From Variovorax sp. (lineage in GTDB: Bacteria; Pseudomonadota; Gammaproteobacteria; Burkholderiales; Burkholderiaceae_C): 64,000 bases of DNA. The position numbers and the translations under genes were made by a program. The stretch covers positions 1 to 64,000 of the forward strand of contig JAGIAI010000025.1 in NCBI GenBank assembly GCA_017744935.1. Reading direction: 5' to 3'. Shown piece by piece: positions 63,651 through 64,000 of this stretch (within the stretch, counting starts at the first letter, position 1; each line of letters begins with the position of its first letter). The notes below the pieces were generated by a model, which saw only the letters and a program-made list of their open reading frames with translations, made no database searches and was not told where the DNA came from.

Positions 63651-64000
63651 CCTCCTTTCTCCCCAAGGGCACGGTCTACGGCGTGCTCCTCAACTTCCGC
63701 ACGGAAGTCGAGGCGCTCGCGCCGCAGATGAATCAGCCGCCGTACAAGGCGCCACCGAAGGCACCCATCCTCTACGTGAAGACGGCCAACACCTGGAGCG
63801 CGCACGGCAGCGCGATCACTGTGCCGGCGCATGTTGCCGAGGTCGAAGTCGGCGCGACGATCGCGATGGTGATCGGTGCGGACAACGACGTCGAAGGTTT
63901 CGTGCTGATGAACGATCTGTCGATCCCGCACGCGAGCTTCTTCCGCCCGCCCGTCAAGTTCAAGTGCCTCGATGGCTTCCTCGGCCTCGGCCCTGCCATG
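63647..64000 (+). CDS. hpaG: 4-hydroxyphenylacetate degradation isomerase/decarboxylase HpaG-type (3' partial)
   Basis: The frame runs from ATG 63647 to the window end without a stop, so it is absent from the track. 'VYGVLLNFRTEVEALAPQM', 'APILYVKTANTWSAHGS' and 'VGATIAMVIGADNDVEGFV' match the N-terminal half of HpaG, which decarboxylates and isomerises homoprotocatechuate ring-cleavage products. Directly coupled to hpaR. Confidence 0.85.
   Translation, partial: MTSFLPKGTVYGVLLNFRTEVEALAPQMNQPPYKAPPKAPILYVKTANTWSAHGSAITVPAHVAEVEVGATIAMVIGADNDVEGFVLMNDLSIPHASFFRPPVKFKCLDGFLGLGPAM

Noticed and set aside
1-64000. tRNA, rRNA, riboswitch and CRISPR features
   Set aside because: No cloverleaf, ribosomal or repeat-spacer pattern was recognised by eye; a covariance-model scan was not possible.

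Overview
The window reads as a chromosomal segment of a high-GC betaproteobacterium, most likely family Comamonadaceae (Variovorax-like). This rests on very GC-rich third positions, several tripartite-tricarboxylate ('Bug') solute-binding proteins, and housekeeping genes typical of the group (gatA-gatB, pyrE, xth, ilvE with a CHCC zinc-finger partner, rdgC, radA). The genus is an inference. No rRNA, tRNA or CRISPR array was seen.

0-5.2 kb holds gatAB, a DUF4124 protein, and pyrE facing xth. 5.2-8.4 kb is a LysR / flavin monooxygenase / Bug receptor module. 8.5-22.0 kb is the most coherent system: fourteen minus-strand genes encoding a complete biuret-to-ammonia route (biuret hydrolase BiuH, AtzG-AtzE-AtzH-like proteins, AtzF allophanate hydrolase). 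The same block holds a second BiuH-like hydrolase, a BMP/nucleoside-type ABC importer, an NMT1/SsuA-type ABC importer and a terminal GntR regulator. Two near-identical 15-bp operator candidates lie at the two probable promoters. 22.1-29.2 kb has ampG, a ketosynthase / chain-length-factor / halogenase-like trio (aryl-polyene style), and a two-component system.

29.28-41.63 kb is a decayed 12.3-kb island bounded by a 14-bp direct repeat. It lies inside a copy of an intergenic repeat that occurs intact twice elsewhere in the window. It contains a frameshifted integrase lacking its catalytic tyrosine, a frameshifted membrane protein, a cdiB::cdiA deletion fusion with an intact toxin-like tail and a candidate immunity gene, a three-repeat AP2-like protein, a tiny lipoprotein, a reverse-strand phage tail remnant, and the C-terminal part of an Eco29kI-type GIY-YIG restriction enzyme. 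Flanking core genes look intact, so the frameshifts are concentrated in the island.

41.7-50.7 kb holds an O-antigen ligase-like protein, a YkuD-type protein, ilvE, rdgC, a hybrid histidine kinase and a hipBA toxin-antitoxin pair with visible operator palindromes. 50.8-58.1 kb is flanked by two remnants of the same UvrD-like helicase segment and carries a peroxiredoxin-like gene and a LysR / Bug / leuCDB cluster. 58.2-59.8 kb is an orphan type VI module: Hcp, amidase effector, probable periplasmic immunity protein. The window ends with radA, a phospholipase D-like protein, hpaR with a perfect 18-bp palindromic operator, and the start of hpaG.
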